Source of the DNA: SAR324 cluster bacterium
Lineage (GTDB): Bacteria; SAR324; NAC60-12
Direction: 5' to 3'
Assembly (NCBI GenBank): GCA_015232315.1
Contig: JADFZZ010000020.1
Location: forward strand, 1-64,000
DNA: 64,000 nucleotides
Part shown: in pieces, positions 32,784 through 41,731 of the stretch
Layout: each line of letters begins with the position of its first letter
Position numbering within the stretch: the stretch's first letter is position 1
Position numbers and translations under genes: made by a program
The notes under the pieces: model-generated
Seen by the model: the letters and a program-made list of their open reading frames with translations, nothing else
What the model was told of the DNA's origin: nothing
The model's database searches: none

Positions 32784-34220
32784 CTAAAAAACAAGCAGTT
32801 GCGGTTCAGTCATATCACGAATGGCATACCGCAGTCCTTCTCGTCCCAGCCCTGAATCCTTGAGGCCCCCATACGGCATGGAATCAATCCTGAACCCCGG
32901 AATCTGGTTGACAATGACAGCGCCAACTTCCAGACGTTCTGTCGCGGTTCGCATGGAATCCAGATGGTTGGTGAAGATCGAGGCCTGCAATCCATAGCGG
33001 GATTGATTGACGGCCTCAATGCCCGCCTCAAGATTTTTGAAGGATTCGATGATGACCACCGGTCCAAACACTTCTTCACAGACAACTTTCATTTCAGGAG
33101 TGGTTCGGGTCAGCACGGTGGGTTGATACAGGTTGTGGGATTCATCCGCGATTTTTCCTCCGGCAAGGATTGTTGCGCCCTGTTTTGTGGCGTCTGTCAC
33201 CCACTGATCAACGCGCAGGAGATGATTCCGGTCAATGAGGGGGCCAACGACCGTTTCCGGCAAGTGCGGATCACCCATTGCCACATTGCTGGTATGCAGA
33301 AGAAACTGTTCCACAAACTCATCAAATCTGTTTTCATGGACGTAAATGCGTTGGGTCGAAATACAGATTTGGCCGGCAAACAAAAAACTGCCCTGGACCA
33401 GTGCTTTGGCTGCAAAGGGCACGTCTGCCGATTCATCAATGAGCGCGGCCGCGTTTCCACCAAGTTCAAGAATTATTTTTTTTGTGCCGCAAATACTTTT
33501 GAGATACCAGCCCGTGGCGGCACTTCCTGTAAAAGACAACAGTTTGAAAGTTGCCTCACGTACCAGTTTTTCCGCAAAGGGAACATCACATTGAAGGACA
33601 TTCACACTTCCTTCTGGACAACCAGCCTGTTCGCACAGTTTGGCAAAGGCCAGACAGGTCAAGGGGGCATACGGTGAGGGTTTAAGGACAATGGGACATC
33701 CTGCCGCCAAAGCCGGAGCAATTTTATGCAACGCCAGATTGAGTGGGAAATTGAAGGGCGAAATTCCCAGAACAGGTCCAATGGGAAACAGGCGGGTGAA
33801 GGCTGTTTTTCCAGTGCCATTGGCAAAATCCATGGGAATTGTTTCTCCCGTGAGTTGTAAGGCTTCCCGGGCCGCAATGTTGAGGGTGCTGATACAACGT
33901 TCGGTTTCAGCTCTGGCATAACTCAGTGGTTTGCCTGATTCCGCTGTGATCAGTCTGGCGAACCATTCTTTCTGACTGGTCAGATCTTGAGCAAGTCTGG
34001 ATAACAGATCCGATTTTTGACCGGCTGACCAGGATTTTAAGGCTTGAAATCCCCGGTTTACCGCCGCTGTCACCAGCCCCAACTGTGACTCGTTCATCAA
34101 GTTCAGTTTGCTGAGGAGGTTGCCGTGAAATTTGTCACGAACTTCAAGAGCGGCACCGTTGCCGTCGATCCATTCACCACCAAGGTAATTCTGTGTCTGT
34201 AACAAGGATAAATCGTTCAT
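32784..34220 (-). CDS. NAD(P)-dependent aldehyde dehydrogenase
   Basis: A 478-residue aldehyde dehydrogenase. Family motifs: GISPFNFPLNL (cofactor site), KPSPYAPL, FTGSAATGW, the general base in ILELGGNAA, the catalytic cysteine in FAGQICISTQRIYVH, and CEEVFGPVV. QICIS with a Gln-Ile pair is like the subgroup near glyceraldehyde/lactaldehyde and succinate-semialdehyde enzymes. The exact substrate is unknown. The start MNDLSLL at 34220 is preferred to the longer frame because AGGTTTGT lies before it. Its start lies 23 bases beyond the 3' end of the hybrid cyclase gene, on the same strand, so they may be transcribed together. Confidence 0.92.
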   Translation of the reverse strand: MNDLSLLQTQNYLGGEWIDGNGAALEVRDKFHGNLLSKLNLMNESQLGLVTAAVNRGFQALKSWSAGQKSDLLSRLAQDLTSQKEWFARLITAESGKPLSYARAETERCISTLNIAAREALQLTGETIPMDFANGTGKTAFTRLFPIGPVLGISPFNFPLNLALHKIAPALAAGCPIVLKPSPYAPLTCLAFAKLCEQAGCPEGSVNVLQCDVPFAEKLVREATFKLLSFTGSAATGWYLKSICGTKKIILELGGNAAALIDESADVPFAAKALVQGSFLFAGQICISTQRIYVHENRFDEFVEQFLLHTSNVAMGDPHLPETVVGPLIDRNHLLRVDQWVTDATKQGATILAGGKIADESHNLYQPTVLTRTTPEMKVVCEEVFGPVVIIESFKNLEAGIEAVNQSRYGLQASIFTNHLDSMRTATERLEVGAVIVNQIPGFRIDSMPYGGLKDSGLGREGLRYAIRDMTEPQLLVF

Positions 34221-34243
34221 ACAAACCTGATCAATTCGGGAAT

Positions 34244-37200
34244 TCAAAAATGTTTCTGTTGAAGTCGGATGGTGCCATTCCAATTGGCATCCGGAGGATT
34301 TTTTCGATAATAATCACAGCGTTCCACAAACTGTTGACTGACCGTATCTTCCGGGAAGATTTTAAGACATTCCCGAAATTGATCAACGGCGTCAGTCCAG
34401 TTTCTTGAAAAATAAAGCATTAGTCCCTGATGATAGGGATTCAGAATTTGTTGTTTCAGATCCCGTATGCGTTCCTCATTGGCATCAAACACTTCAAAAA
34501 TGCTTTCAGGCCGGTCTTTGCCTTTCACACTGACAAAATCAAGCTCTCTCCACAGGAACGGAGTTGTTGTTTCCGCCATTCGCCAGGTCTGGGAGGAAAT
34601 AATAATTTGCGCGTTATACAGTTTGGTTAAACCTTCCAGTCGTGAAGCCAGATTGACCACATCGCCCAACACGGTAGAATCCATGCGATCGCGTGTTCCA
34701 ACGGTTCCAATGATGACATTGCCACTGTGAATTCCGATCCCGGTCTGAATGGGCACATAACCGGATTTTTTTCGATAGACATTATATTCCTTGAGCGTCT
34801 TCTGCATTCCTATGGCTGTTTTTATGGCAGCCGTTGCTTCATGAGCATCACTGGATTCAGGGAAATCAAACAGGACCATCATGGCATCACCAATGAATTT
34901 ATCAATGAATCCGTCATTTTCATGGACGGGTTGGCTCATCCGCTTGAAGTAGGCATTAAGAAAATTGAGCAGTTCCTGAGGTGAAAGTGTTTCTGAAAGA
35001 TGGGTGAAATCTCTGATATCGGAAAAAAGAACGGTGATGATATCGCTCTCAGCCTTGCCCAGTTCAATGGATTCCAGCCCGTGATCGGCAATTCTGTTGA
35101 GAAACTGGCGGGGAACAAATTTCTCAAAGGTCTGGGTCATCGACGCGATTTTTTCTGTCACCTCAAGTATCGTCCGGGTTTGATCCAGTTCCCGCGTGCG
35201 TTCCCTGACCCTGTCTTCCAAATGTTCCACAGAACTTTTCAGTTGCATGTGCAGGCGGATGCGGGCCAGCAACTCAGCTTTATTGAACGGTTTTTCCAGA
35301 TAGTCACTTGCGCCGGATTCATAGCCATGAATCAAGTCCTGGACCTTGCTTTTGGCTGTTAAAATTATAATGGGCAACTGGGATGAATCATATTTCTGCC
35401 GAACCCTTGACGCGACTTCATAACCACTTATGCCCGGCATCATCAAATCCAGCAACATCAGATCAGGCTTGTGATGTTCCAGGATTTCAAGCGCCTTGAA
35501 ACCATCTGCCGCCGTCAGCACACGAAAATGATTTAGATGAAGTTGTTGTCTCAACACTTCCAGATTGACCGGTTCATCATCCACCACCAGAATCAGCCGA
35601 TCCTGAAGATTCTCTATGATTTGTTCATCGGGTATGATGGCAATATTCGGCTCCAGAGCGGGCAAGGGTGTTTTTTCCGTTGACCTGAGGTCACGTTTTG
35701 TTTTTCCTGACGTGTTGGTGGATACCGGCAGGGTGAAAAAAAAGCTGGATCCTTCCCCTGGAACACTTTCTACCCACAGATCGCCATCGTGCAGTTCAAC
35801 CAGTTGCCGGGTTACTGATAAGCCAAGTCCTGTGCCGCCAAACTCACGGGACACAGAACCATCAACCTGTTCGAAGGATTCAAAAATCTTTGACTGATGT
35901 TCCGGGGCGATACCGATTCCGGTATCCTGAACACTGATTTGAATGACGGCAGGCAGGTGTTCGGCGGTGATACGCACCATTCCGCTGTGAGTGAATTTGA
36001 TGGCGTTGCCCACGAGATTGAACAGAATCTGTTGCAAACGGTTTTCATCAGCGTCAACCAAAGGCAAATTTTGCGGAATCGCATGAATCAATTGCAGATT
36101 TTTTTGACGGGCAGACTGTTCCGATAAATGGACAACAATGTCCACGACACTGCGGATATCAACGGGAGTGATCTGCAAGTGCAGGTCATGATTTTTCATT
36201 TTGGCAAAATCAAGAATATCATTGACCAGATTGGACAGTCTTTTTCCACTTTGCGCAATCATGATGAGATTGTTGTTTGCCAATTGGGGCAACTTCCCGG
36301 CACTTCCGTCCAGCAACGATTCAGCCAGTCCAATGATCCCGTTGAGGGGAGTGCGCAGTTCATGGGAGGTGTTGGCCAGAAATTCATCTTTGAGCCTATC
36401 AACGTTTTTCAGGTTTTCCACGATCTGTCTTTCTGCTTCAAGAGCTTCCTGATGTGCCTGCGCCGCCGCTTGCTGGGCCACGTATTTTTCTTTTCGTTCC
36501 TGATTGATCCGGTCCGCCAGGCCAAGAGACAGCAGCACCACTTCAATGGCAGAACCGATTTGTACCGAGTTTTCAATCAGAATGCTGGAGGTCAGAATTC
36601 CAGCGATTTTCAGGAAAAACAGTATCGTACCGAGAATCAGGCTCCCCCACGCCAGCAGGAAATACCATGCAGAGCGGTTGCCTTTGAGCCAGCATCGGAT
36701 TCCCGCTGTGATGATGAGGATCGCTCCAATGAACACCAGCACGGTGAGACCGAAGAAAAACCATGAATATTTTGACAGTGAAAGCGTGATGATTGCTGTG
36801 AATAAAATGCTGACAGCCCAGACAAACAGAAATTTGTGTATTTGAGGAGTGTACTGCGAGGTTTTTAGAAACGATCGTGAAAATAACGCGACAAACAGCG
36901 CAATGCTGGTGGTTGACCAGATCAGTACATTGTTGAACCAATCCGGTGAATCAGGCCAAAACAGTGGAAACGCATACCCGTGAAAGGAAAATGTCCAGAG
37001 GATCAGGCTCAGGATATACAGCACATAATACAGATAACTGAGGTCTCGGACAGAAAAGAAAATAAACAGATTGTACAGTGCCATCACCCCCATGAGACCA
37101 TAATACAATCCGAGGATGAAATTCTGCCACATATTGTTCTGAATATATTTTTCAGGATTCCACAAAATCAGTGGAATGGCTTCATGCAGTCCATCATAGG

Positions 37201-37714
37201 TTTGAAAACGGAGGTAGATCGTGCTTTTCTCCTGTGGCGGAAAATGAAGCAGAAACAGAAAATTTCTGTGAAAAATCCCCCGGTTTGCGAAGGGACGGCG
37301 GTCGCCCGTTTGAATGAGCCTGTAGGTGTGGTCCTTTTCGGGAATCCAGGCATCCAGATAGTCATGTAACGGAAAGGCCAGTTCCAGGTAACGTTCTACT
37401 TCTTCGGAATCCGGATTTTCAATAGTAAGTCTCATCCAATAGACAGACTTTGAGTAGGCAAAATTGGGAATCGAAACAGTATTGAGGATAAATTTGTCTT
37501 GAAATGCAGAACTTCGCAGTTGATCAATCGTAAGCGTTCCGTCTGGATCTTCCATAAACTCCAGCCAGGGCCCAAGCTCATATTTGCCTGTCAGCGGATC
37601 GATTGCCAGGACCGTTTCAGCCTGTGAAAATCTTTCCAGAAAGATTACAAGCAGAAGTAGCATGATTGTTTTCATTAATACTGTTTTGTATGACATTGCT
37701 CGCATCCAATTCAT
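34244..37714 (-). CDS. 7TMR-DISM hybrid histidine kinase - receiver - class III cyclase
   Basis: A 1156-residue signalling protein. Order of parts: signal peptide (about 1-33); DISM extracellular domain (about 35-190); seven membrane helices (about 200-405); short coiled coil; HisKA with the phospho-His in NTSHELRTPLNG (about 448); HATPase with DTGIGIAP and GGTGLGLSV; receiver with phospho-Asp in MLLDLMMPG (about 755) and ILTAKS; class III cyclase (about 890-1075); and a tail with a TPR-like helix pair. The cyclase has FSDIRDF and DKFIGDAMM (metal Asp and purine-contacting Lys) and VLGDVVNLASR (purine Asp, transition-state Asn and Arg), so it should make cAMP. It joins sensor, phosphorelay and second-messenger output in one chain. 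A cyclic-nucleotide-binding gene diverges from it. The start may be 37714, 37705 or 37696. Confidence 0.92.
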   Translation of the reverse strand: MNWMRAMSYKTVLMKTIMLLLLVIFLERFSQAETVLAIDPLTGKYELGPWLEFMEDPDGTLTIDQLRSSAFQDKFILNTVSIPNFAYSKSVYWMRLTIENPDSEEVERYLELAFPLHDYLDAWIPEKDHTYRLIQTGDRRPFANRGIFHRNFLFLLHFPPQEKSTIYLRFQTYDGLHEAIPLILWNPEKYIQNNMWQNFILGLYYGLMGVMALYNLFIFFSVRDLSYLYYVLYILSLILWTFSFHGYAFPLFWPDSPDWFNNVLIWSTTSIALFVALFSRSFLKTSQYTPQIHKFLFVWAVSILFTAIITLSLSKYSWFFFGLTVLVFIGAILIITAGIRCWLKGNRSAWYFLLAWGSLILGTILFFLKIAGILTSSILIENSVQIGSAIEVVLLSLGLADRINQERKEKYVAQQAAAQAHQEALEAERQIVENLKNVDRLKDEFLANTSHELRTPLNGIIGLAESLLDGSAGKLPQLANNNLIMIAQSGKRLSNLVNDILDFAKMKNHDLHLQITPVDIRSVVDIVVHLSEQSARQKNLQLIHAIPQNLPLVDADENRLQQILFNLVGNAIKFTHSGMVRITAEHLPAVIQISVQDTGIGIAPEHQSKIFESFEQVDGSVSREFGGTGLGLSVTRQLVELHDGDLWVESVPGEGSSFFFTLPVSTNTSGKTKRDLRSTEKTPLPALEPNIAIIPDEQIIENLQDRLILVVDDEPVNLEVLRQQLHLNHFRVLTAADGFKALEILEHHKPDLMLLDLMMPGISGYEVASRVRQKYDSSQLPIIILTAKSKVQDLIHGYESGASDYLEKPFNKAELLARIRLHMQLKSSVEHLEDRVRERTRELDQTRTILEVTEKIASMTQTFEKFVPRQFLNRIADHGLESIELGKAESDIITVLFSDIRDFTHLSETLSPQELLNFLNAYFKRMSQPVHENDGFIDKFIGDAMMVLFDFPESSDAHEATAAIKTAIGMQKTLKEYNVYRKKSGYVPIQTGIGIHSGNVIIGTVGTRDRMDSTVLGDVVNLASRLEGLTKLYNAQIIISSQTWRMAETTTPFLWRELDFVSVKGKDRPESIFEVFDANEERIRDLKQQILNPYHQGLMLYFSRNWTDAVDQFRECLKIFPEDTVSQQFVERCDYYRKNPPDANWNGTIRLQQKHF

Positions 37715-37916
37715 TGTTTCATTAGCTCCCTATAACTTTTGCAGTAAAGCCCTGCGTGTAATCAAGGGAAATCATGTTTTCAGGGTCCGAAACGATATAT
37801 TTTTTAAATTATGAATGAATTTATCCATTTTGCTGTTACCCAGGCTTGATCTTGTTTATGTATTTATGGGATAGAAAAAGAGTTATGTATCAGTTTCAAA
37901 TTGTTTTCCGGATGAT

Positions 37917-39272
37917 ATGTCTGTTCCTCACGCAAATTACCTTAAAAACACCATACCGCAATGTGAACAGGAATTTGTGGATGTTGTTGGACAAATTCCG
38001 GTTTTTTCAAGCCTTCCATCTGAACTCCTGTCCCAGTTATTCTGTTATTCAAAATTTGTGGCGTTGGTTGATGATCAGCGCGTGATTGAACAGGGAATGT
38101 TTGATCAGGAAATTTTTGTACTGCTCAAAGGCGCTCTCAGTGTATTGCTCAAAGATGAAAGCGGATCTGAAGAACTAATTGATATGATGCAGGAAACATT
38201 CACCCTGTTTGGTGAACGCAGTCTGCTGGGCGAACCACGGGGTGCGACAATCAAGGCTGATGGCAATGTTTTTCTGCTGGGAATTGATCTGTCCTCACTG
38301 CCGGATATGCTGGATGGCATTGATCATCCCGAAAATCGGGCCGCTGATGAAGAGTATCTGCGCAACATCCAGATGTATATTGTTTTTTCCATCGTGCTGA
38401 CCCAGCGCCTGGATCGCCTGATCCGGGATCAGTATAAACTCCGTCAGCGGTTGCTCGGATTTCAGGAACGCCAGTCCACATGGACCCTTAATTTTCTGAA
38501 AGCCAGACTGTTCAACCAGTTTTACAGTGATGAAATTCCTCAAAACCTGAAAGTTCGTGAAATCATCACTAAAAGTCTTAAAAAATTTGGAATGGTCAAT
38601 CCCGCGATTCGTAATGTGCTCACCAGCCGCAGAATCAATACCCGTCTGTTGTACACAGAGTTGATGAAGCAGGATGCGTTAGGGAAAATCACGGACCTGA
38701 ACGGTCTGATCATGTCGCTGATAGGTGAATTGACTGATTATCTGAAACATGAACCCGATTACAGCATCCTGTTTGAAATCGATTTATTCACGATTCATGA
38801 AGAATTGAAAGAGAGCAGTTCACTGGGAGATTATTTGAATGGCCTGTACAAAAATATCCGCGATTCCGGCGCTTTATGCAAAAAAATGAGCAAAGAGGCT
38901 TTTCTGGATGTTTTTATGCGGGATATGTCACTGAACCCACCGGCGCTGGCAGAATATTTACGTGACAATCAAATGGTCAGGACTCATTTTGATCTGGCTC
39001 ATATTATGTTTCTTGTCTGCCAGCAAACAATCTATGGCGTTTCACAGGCCAACCGGCATATCCGGGATTATGTGAAATTTTTTCATACCTATGACGCCCC
39101 GCATCAGGATAAGCGGCACATTGAGAACCGTTCCACTTCCATTGTGGAAAAACTCTTGCAGATGCAAACACAGCAGGACGCTTCCTGGAATGATAATTCA
39201 GGCACGAATGATGAATCAGAAGATCAGTCTCAGGAAAATGTGGAGGATCTGCTTAAAAGCCTGGGAATGTGA
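37917..39272 (+). CDS. cyclic-nucleotide-binding domain protein
   Basis: A 451-residue protein with an N-terminal cNMP-binding domain (about residues 22-135): IPVFSSLPSELLSQL, IEQGMFDQEIFVLLKGALSV and the phosphate-binding cassette FGERSLLGEPRGATIKADG with its Glu and Arg. There is no helix-turn-helix and no membrane segment. The remaining 300 residues are helical and unfamiliar (RQRLLGFQERQSTWTLNFLKARLF ... AHIMFLVCQQTIYGVSQ), with an acidic, low-complexity C-terminus. It probably acts as a cAMP- or cGMP-responsive protein. It diverges from the hybrid cyclase gene across 202 bases and precedes the MBL gene. CGGATG lies before the ATG. Confidence 0.82.
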   Translation: MSVPHANYLKNTIPQCEQEFVDVVGQIPVFSSLPSELLSQLFCYSKFVALVDDQRVIEQGMFDQEIFVLLKGALSVLLKDESGSEELIDMMQETFTLFGERSLLGEPRGATIKADGNVFLLGIDLSSLPDMLDGIDHPENRAADEEYLRNIQMYIVFSIVLTQRLDRLIRDQYKLRQRLLGFQERQSTWTLNFLKARLFNQFYSDEIPQNLKVREIITKSLKKFGMVNPAIRNVLTSRRINTRLLYTELMKQDALGKITDLNGLIMSLIGELTDYLKHEPDYSILFEIDLFTIHEELKESSSLGDYLNGLYKNIRDSGALCKKMSKEAFLDVFMRDMSLNPPALAEYLRDNQMVRTHFDLAHIMFLVCQQTIYGVSQANRHIRDYVKFFHTYDAPHQDKRHIENRSTSIVEKLLQMQTQQDASWNDNSGTNDESEDQSQENVEDLLKSLGM

Positions 39273-39350
39273 TTTATTTTTATAATGAAAGTACTTTTTT
39301 TGTCAGTTTTCACAGAAAAGCACTTTAGACGATACCTTCAGGAAACATCC

Positions 39351-40136
39351 ATGAAAATCACTTTTCTAGGCGTGGGCTCAGCCTTTTCCAAGATGAATTC
39401 CCGCAGTAACATTCTGGTCGAAAGCGACAAGATTAAGCTGCTGGTTGATTGTGGCTGGACTGCCTCTTCCTCCATATTGCGTTACGGATTGCAACTCGAT
39501 GAAATCACGCATCTGTTTATCACGCATTTGCATGCGGACCATATTGGCGGTATGGAAGAATTCTGCCGGGTTTCTTTAGATAAACATCACCAGACTGTGT
39601 TTTTGAGTACAACCACCCTGGAAGAACGACTCTGGGATGCCAGTTTACGCAATGGACTTGAATACCTTGACTGGAATCCAGCCAGTGAGCCCAAAACCCT
39701 GTCATCTTATCTGACGACGAAACACATCCAACCCGAGCAGTGGTTTCATCCGCTGGCAGGCGATCCCCTGGAGATGTATCTCCATAAGACCCGTCATGTT
39801 AAAAATCTGGAAAGCTATTCCATTGAATTTCGTTACACCGCTGGTGGAAAAACGCGTCAGGCCTTATTTTCAGGCGATCTTAAATTCACTCCGGAATTAC
39901 TGGAGGAATGCGCGGATCGTTGTGACTGGATTTTTCATGATTGTCAGTTGTTTGACACGGGTGAGAACAATTATTTAGGGGTTCATACGTCCTACAATCA
40001 GTTAAAAAAACTTCCCCCGCATATTCGAAATAAAATCTGGATTTATCATTATGGCGATACATCTTTGCCGGATGCCGTCAAAGATGGTTTCCAGGGATTT
40101 CTTCCACACCTCAGTCAATTTATCTTATCTCCCTGA
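39351..40136 (+). CDS. MBL-fold hydrolase (RNase Z/phosphodiesterase-like)
   Basis: A 261-residue metallo-beta-lactamase-fold protein. The metal signature is THLHADHIGGMEEF (H-x-H-x-D-H), followed by downstream ligands in HKTRHVKN, LFSGDLKF and IYHYGD. The opening MKITFLGVGSAFS..SRSNILVES is typical of RNase Z-like and cyclic-nucleotide phosphodiesterase-like members. Its place beside a cNMP-binding gene makes a cyclic-nucleotide phosphodiesterase conceivable, but sequence alone does not decide. The start at 39351 is set by CAGGAAAC; the frame opens earlier at 39285 without a clear site. The glycosyltransferase gene follows by 6 bases. Confidence 0.8.
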   Translation: MKITFLGVGSAFSKMNSRSNILVESDKIKLLVDCGWTASSSILRYGLQLDEITHLFITHLHADHIGGMEEFCRVSLDKHHQTVFLSTTTLEERLWDASLRNGLEYLDWNPASEPKTLSSYLTTKHIQPEQWFHPLAGDPLEMYLHKTRHVKNLESYSIEFRYTAGGKTRQALFSGDLKFTPELLEECADRCDWIFHDCQLFDTGENNYLGVHTSYNQLKKLPPHIRNKIWIYHYGDTSLPDAVKDGFQGFLPHLSQFILSP

Positions 40137-40142
40137 GCCCTT

Positions 40143-41294
40143 ATGTCTGTATTATTTCCTGATAAAAAAATCGCGATTGTTCATGATTGGCTCAATGGCA
40201 TGCGCGGAGGCGAAAAATGCCTGGAAGTTTTTTGTGAAATTTTTCCTCAGGCCCATCTGTATACCCTGATCCATGAACAGGGAAAACTGTCAGACGTGAT
40301 TGAAGCCATGGACATTCGTACTTCCGCTCTTCAAAAAATTCCCGGTGGTCTGACACATTACAGGCATTTCCTTCCCCTAATGCCCAAACTTGTGGAGCAG
40401 TTCAAACTGGATGATTATGACATCATCCTGAGTTCCAGTCACTGTGTGGCCAAAGGCATTTCCTATGCGGATCATCCCTTCCACATTTCCTATGTCCATG
40501 CGCCAATGCGTTACATGTGGCATTTGTTTGATACCTATTTTTCTCAGGAAAAAGTGGGCTGGGGAGTGCGTCTGGCCGCGTTGACCGCAAGACCCATGCT
40601 TCAGAAATGGGATGTTGAAACCTCTTCGAGAGTCCATGCGTTACTGAGCAACAGCCAGAATGTCAGAAAACAGATACAGAAATATTATTATCGAGACGCA
40701 CAAGTGATTTATCCGCCTGTCGATCTGGAACAGTATTACCCGGGCGGAACTAAACAGCGGTATTACCTGATGGTCGGGGCCTTTGCTCCCAATAAACGTA
40801 CAGATCTGGCAATCAAGGCCTTCAACCGTGCAGGGTATCCACTTCGTATCGCCGGGACGGGTCAGGAAGAAGCCTATTGCCGGTCAATCGCTTCAGCCAA
40901 TATCGAGTTTCTGGGGAATGTGAGTGATGATGAACTAAGAATTCTGTATCAGGAAGCCCGGGCGTTTATTTTTCCCGGAGAAGATGATTTCGGCATCACA
41001 CCGCTGGAAGCCCAGGCCTGCGGGACACCTGTTATCGCCTTTGGTGCAGGCGGTGCTCTGGAAACCGTGACTGAACAGACCGGGATCTTTTTCTATGAGA
41101 CCAACGATTCCGCCTTGTATGAGGCCATTGAGCAAATGGAAGACAACTGGAAAAACTTTGATCCACACGCTTGTGTTCTGAACGCGACACGTTTTGGACG
41201 TGAGCGCTTCAAAATGCAGATGTCTCATGCTGTAGAGTTTGGCTACCAGCAGTGGAAACAACGTTCAGGCAAGTCAAAATCTCCCCTGCCGTAA
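40143..41294 (+). CDS. GT4-family glycosyltransferase
   Basis: A 383-residue GT-B glycosyltransferase. The N-terminal domain starts IAIVHDWLNGMRGGEKCLE, and the C-terminal donor-binding domain has VGAFAPNKRTDLAIKAF, IEFLGNVSDDELRILYQEARAFIFPGEDDFGITPLEAQACGTPVIAFGAGGALETV. The E-x7-E motif (EDDFGITPLE) binds the nucleotide sugar. The pattern resembles WbaZ-type mannosyltransferases of O-antigen or exopolysaccharide synthesis. It lies 6 bases after the MBL gene. No other polysaccharide genes are nearby. A hairpin terminator follows. Confidence 0.9.
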   Translation: MSVLFPDKKIAIVHDWLNGMRGGEKCLEVFCEIFPQAHLYTLIHEQGKLSDVIEAMDIRTSALQKIPGGLTHYRHFLPLMPKLVEQFKLDDYDIILSSSHCVAKGISYADHPFHISYVHAPMRYMWHLFDTYFSQEKVGWGVRLAALTARPMLQKWDVETSSRVHALLSNSQNVRKQIQKYYYRDAQVIYPPVDLEQYYPGGTKQRYYLMVGAFAPNKRTDLAIKAFNRAGYPLRIAGTGQEEAYCRSIASANIEFLGNVSDDELRILYQEARAFIFPGEDDFGITPLEAQACGTPVIAFGAGGALETVTEQTGIFFYETNDSALYEAIEQMEDNWKNFDPHACVLNATRFGRERFKMQMSHAVEFGYQQWKQRSGKSKSPLP

Positions 41295-41325
41295 ATTTTC
41301 CGGTGTCGGCAACCGGTTAGCCGTC

Positions 41326-41344
41326 GCACGGTGTCATGCCGTGC
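41326..41344 (+). terminator. hairpin terminator after the glycosyltransferase
   Basis: GCACGG TGTCATG CCGTGC forms a compact stem followed by TTTC, 32 bases after the stop. The U-run is short, so efficiency is uncertain. Confidence 0.5.
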
Positions 41345-41402
41345 TTTCAATCCCCCCCTTTCTGATTATGGCAAGATGCCTTCCCTCCGACCAAATTATT
41401 TT

Positions 41403-41540
41403 GTAAGCGTTCAGCTTTCAGTATTCAGCTTTCAGTGTTTATGCGCTTCAGAAGCATTATAACTCAATAGCAGAAAATATCGTTTGGCTTCCAGGCCTTG
41501 AGAATTCCTGAAAACTGATAACTGACGGCTGAACGCTTAC
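41403..41540. repeat. 138-bp inverted-repeat unit
   Basis: GTAAGCGTTCAGC (41403-41415) and GCTGAACGCTTAC (41528-41540) are perfect inverted arms, with further TTCAGCTTTCAGT and ACTGATAACTGA segments inside. Similar words (CTGATAACTGAAAACTTAC) occur upstream of the TolC-family gene near 51740-51760. No gene is present in the 437-base gap 41295-41731. Confidence 0.65.
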
Positions 41541-41588
41541 ATTATTTTTTTGGAATATATATGCCAGGCTCACAAGGAGGATTCTCCA

Positions 41589-41638
41589 CCAGAGGTAGGG
41601 AACCAGAAAAAATGGTTAAAGATTTATGTTCGGGTACT
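41589..41638. repeat. 50-bp dispersed repeat, copy 2
   Basis: CCAGAGGTAGGGAACCAG.. to ..TTCGGGTACT matches the reverse complement of 17321-17370. Downstream bases to 41731 show nothing recognisable. Confidence 0.75.
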
Positions 41639-41731
41639 TAACATCGCCCTTACCGTCTTGAACCAAAGAGGACTTGTGCCACTACCGTCAGAGGGCTTAA
41701 CAGCCTTGTGCAGGAGCAGATGGTGTGTCAA

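Noticed and set aside
36128-36766. A 212-codon plus-strand frame
   Set aside because: It is antisense to the kinase part of the hybrid cyclase and has no own start signal.
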